From an uncultured Clostridia bacterium (lineage in GTDB: Bacteria; Bacillota; Clostridia; TANB77; CAG-508), in the NCBI GenBank assembly GCA_934130975.1, contig CAKOYU010000001.1, forward strand, positions 1 through 64,000: a stretch of DNA of 64,000 bases, read 5' to 3'. Positions 63,909-64,000 of the stretch are shown here, piece after piece (within the stretch, counting starts at the first letter, position 1; each line of letters starts with the position of its first letter). The notes beneath the pieces are model-generated. The model did not search any database. It was not told where the DNA came from and saw only the letters and a program-made list of their open reading frames with translations. The translations under genes were made by a program, and so were the position numbers.

Positions 63909-64000
63909 TTCTATACCTCCTATTATTATTTTTTATATTTTATCAAGGTCCAACATGAACTATTCGTTTCATCGCATTATATGTATCTCTTGATAATAGC

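Overview
The window is very AT-rich (roughly 70 percent A+T) and looks like the chromosome of a low-GC Bacillota/Clostridia bacterium, probably an uncultivated gut lineage. Reasons: gene content (CvpA, DUF5711, LCP, YkvI-type, CYTH, Maf and DacF homologues), strong AGGAGG ribosome binding sites, near-consensus sigma-A promoters, and very large Gram-positive surface proteins. No rRNA, CRISPR array or sortase gene was seen.

Region 1 (1-7.2 kb, minus strand) is a defence/toxin-antitoxin island: a Fic protein running off the left edge, a Panacea-domain antitoxin with a frameshifted membrane protein and a 41-aa protein, a decayed IS481-like element, a membrane protein with a lytic-transglycosylase-like domain, a MazG-like hydrolase and a GIY-YIG/DUF2075 ATPase. 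Two related hairpins sit just upstream of the two membrane-protein genes.

Region 2 (7.2-27.6 kb) is mostly housekeeping: peptide deformylase, CYTH, a Maf-YfcE fusion, a FlaR-like ATPase, ComEA-like, DacF-like, LCP, CvpA, DUF5711, YkvI-like, a Gld-type ABC system, an LPQTG surface protein, an SPFH/zinc-ribbon pair, an XRE regulator and an ABC-F ATPase. Two intergenic elements are bounded by perfect 20- and 25-bp inverted repeats and have internal structure.

Region 3 (27.6-28.1 kb) holds tRNA-Lys and, directly after it, what I read as an undescribed type I toxin-antitoxin locus of the Fst/par layout. A 22-codon hydrophobic ORF has its own promoter and faces a convergent promoter for an antisense RNA. 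A bidirectional terminator is shared, and a direct repeat makes the antisense RNA complementary to the toxin start region. A tRNA-Lys fragment follows.

Region 4 (28.1-64 kb, minus strand) is a giant surface-protein locus. Two paralogous protein types occur three times: type A (long repeat-rich ectodomain, SdrD-like domain, VIIGxSTG-like motif before a C-terminal membrane segment) and type B (thioester-like N-terminus, variable SpaA/Cna-B stalk, conserved C-terminal module, TPPTG motif plus membrane anchor). A and B are separate adjacent genes twice and one 3568-codon fused gene once. Fragments of three mobile elements lie between copies. The A-B order and 4- and 27-bp spacings suggest paired adhesin or pilus-like components; that function is inferred.
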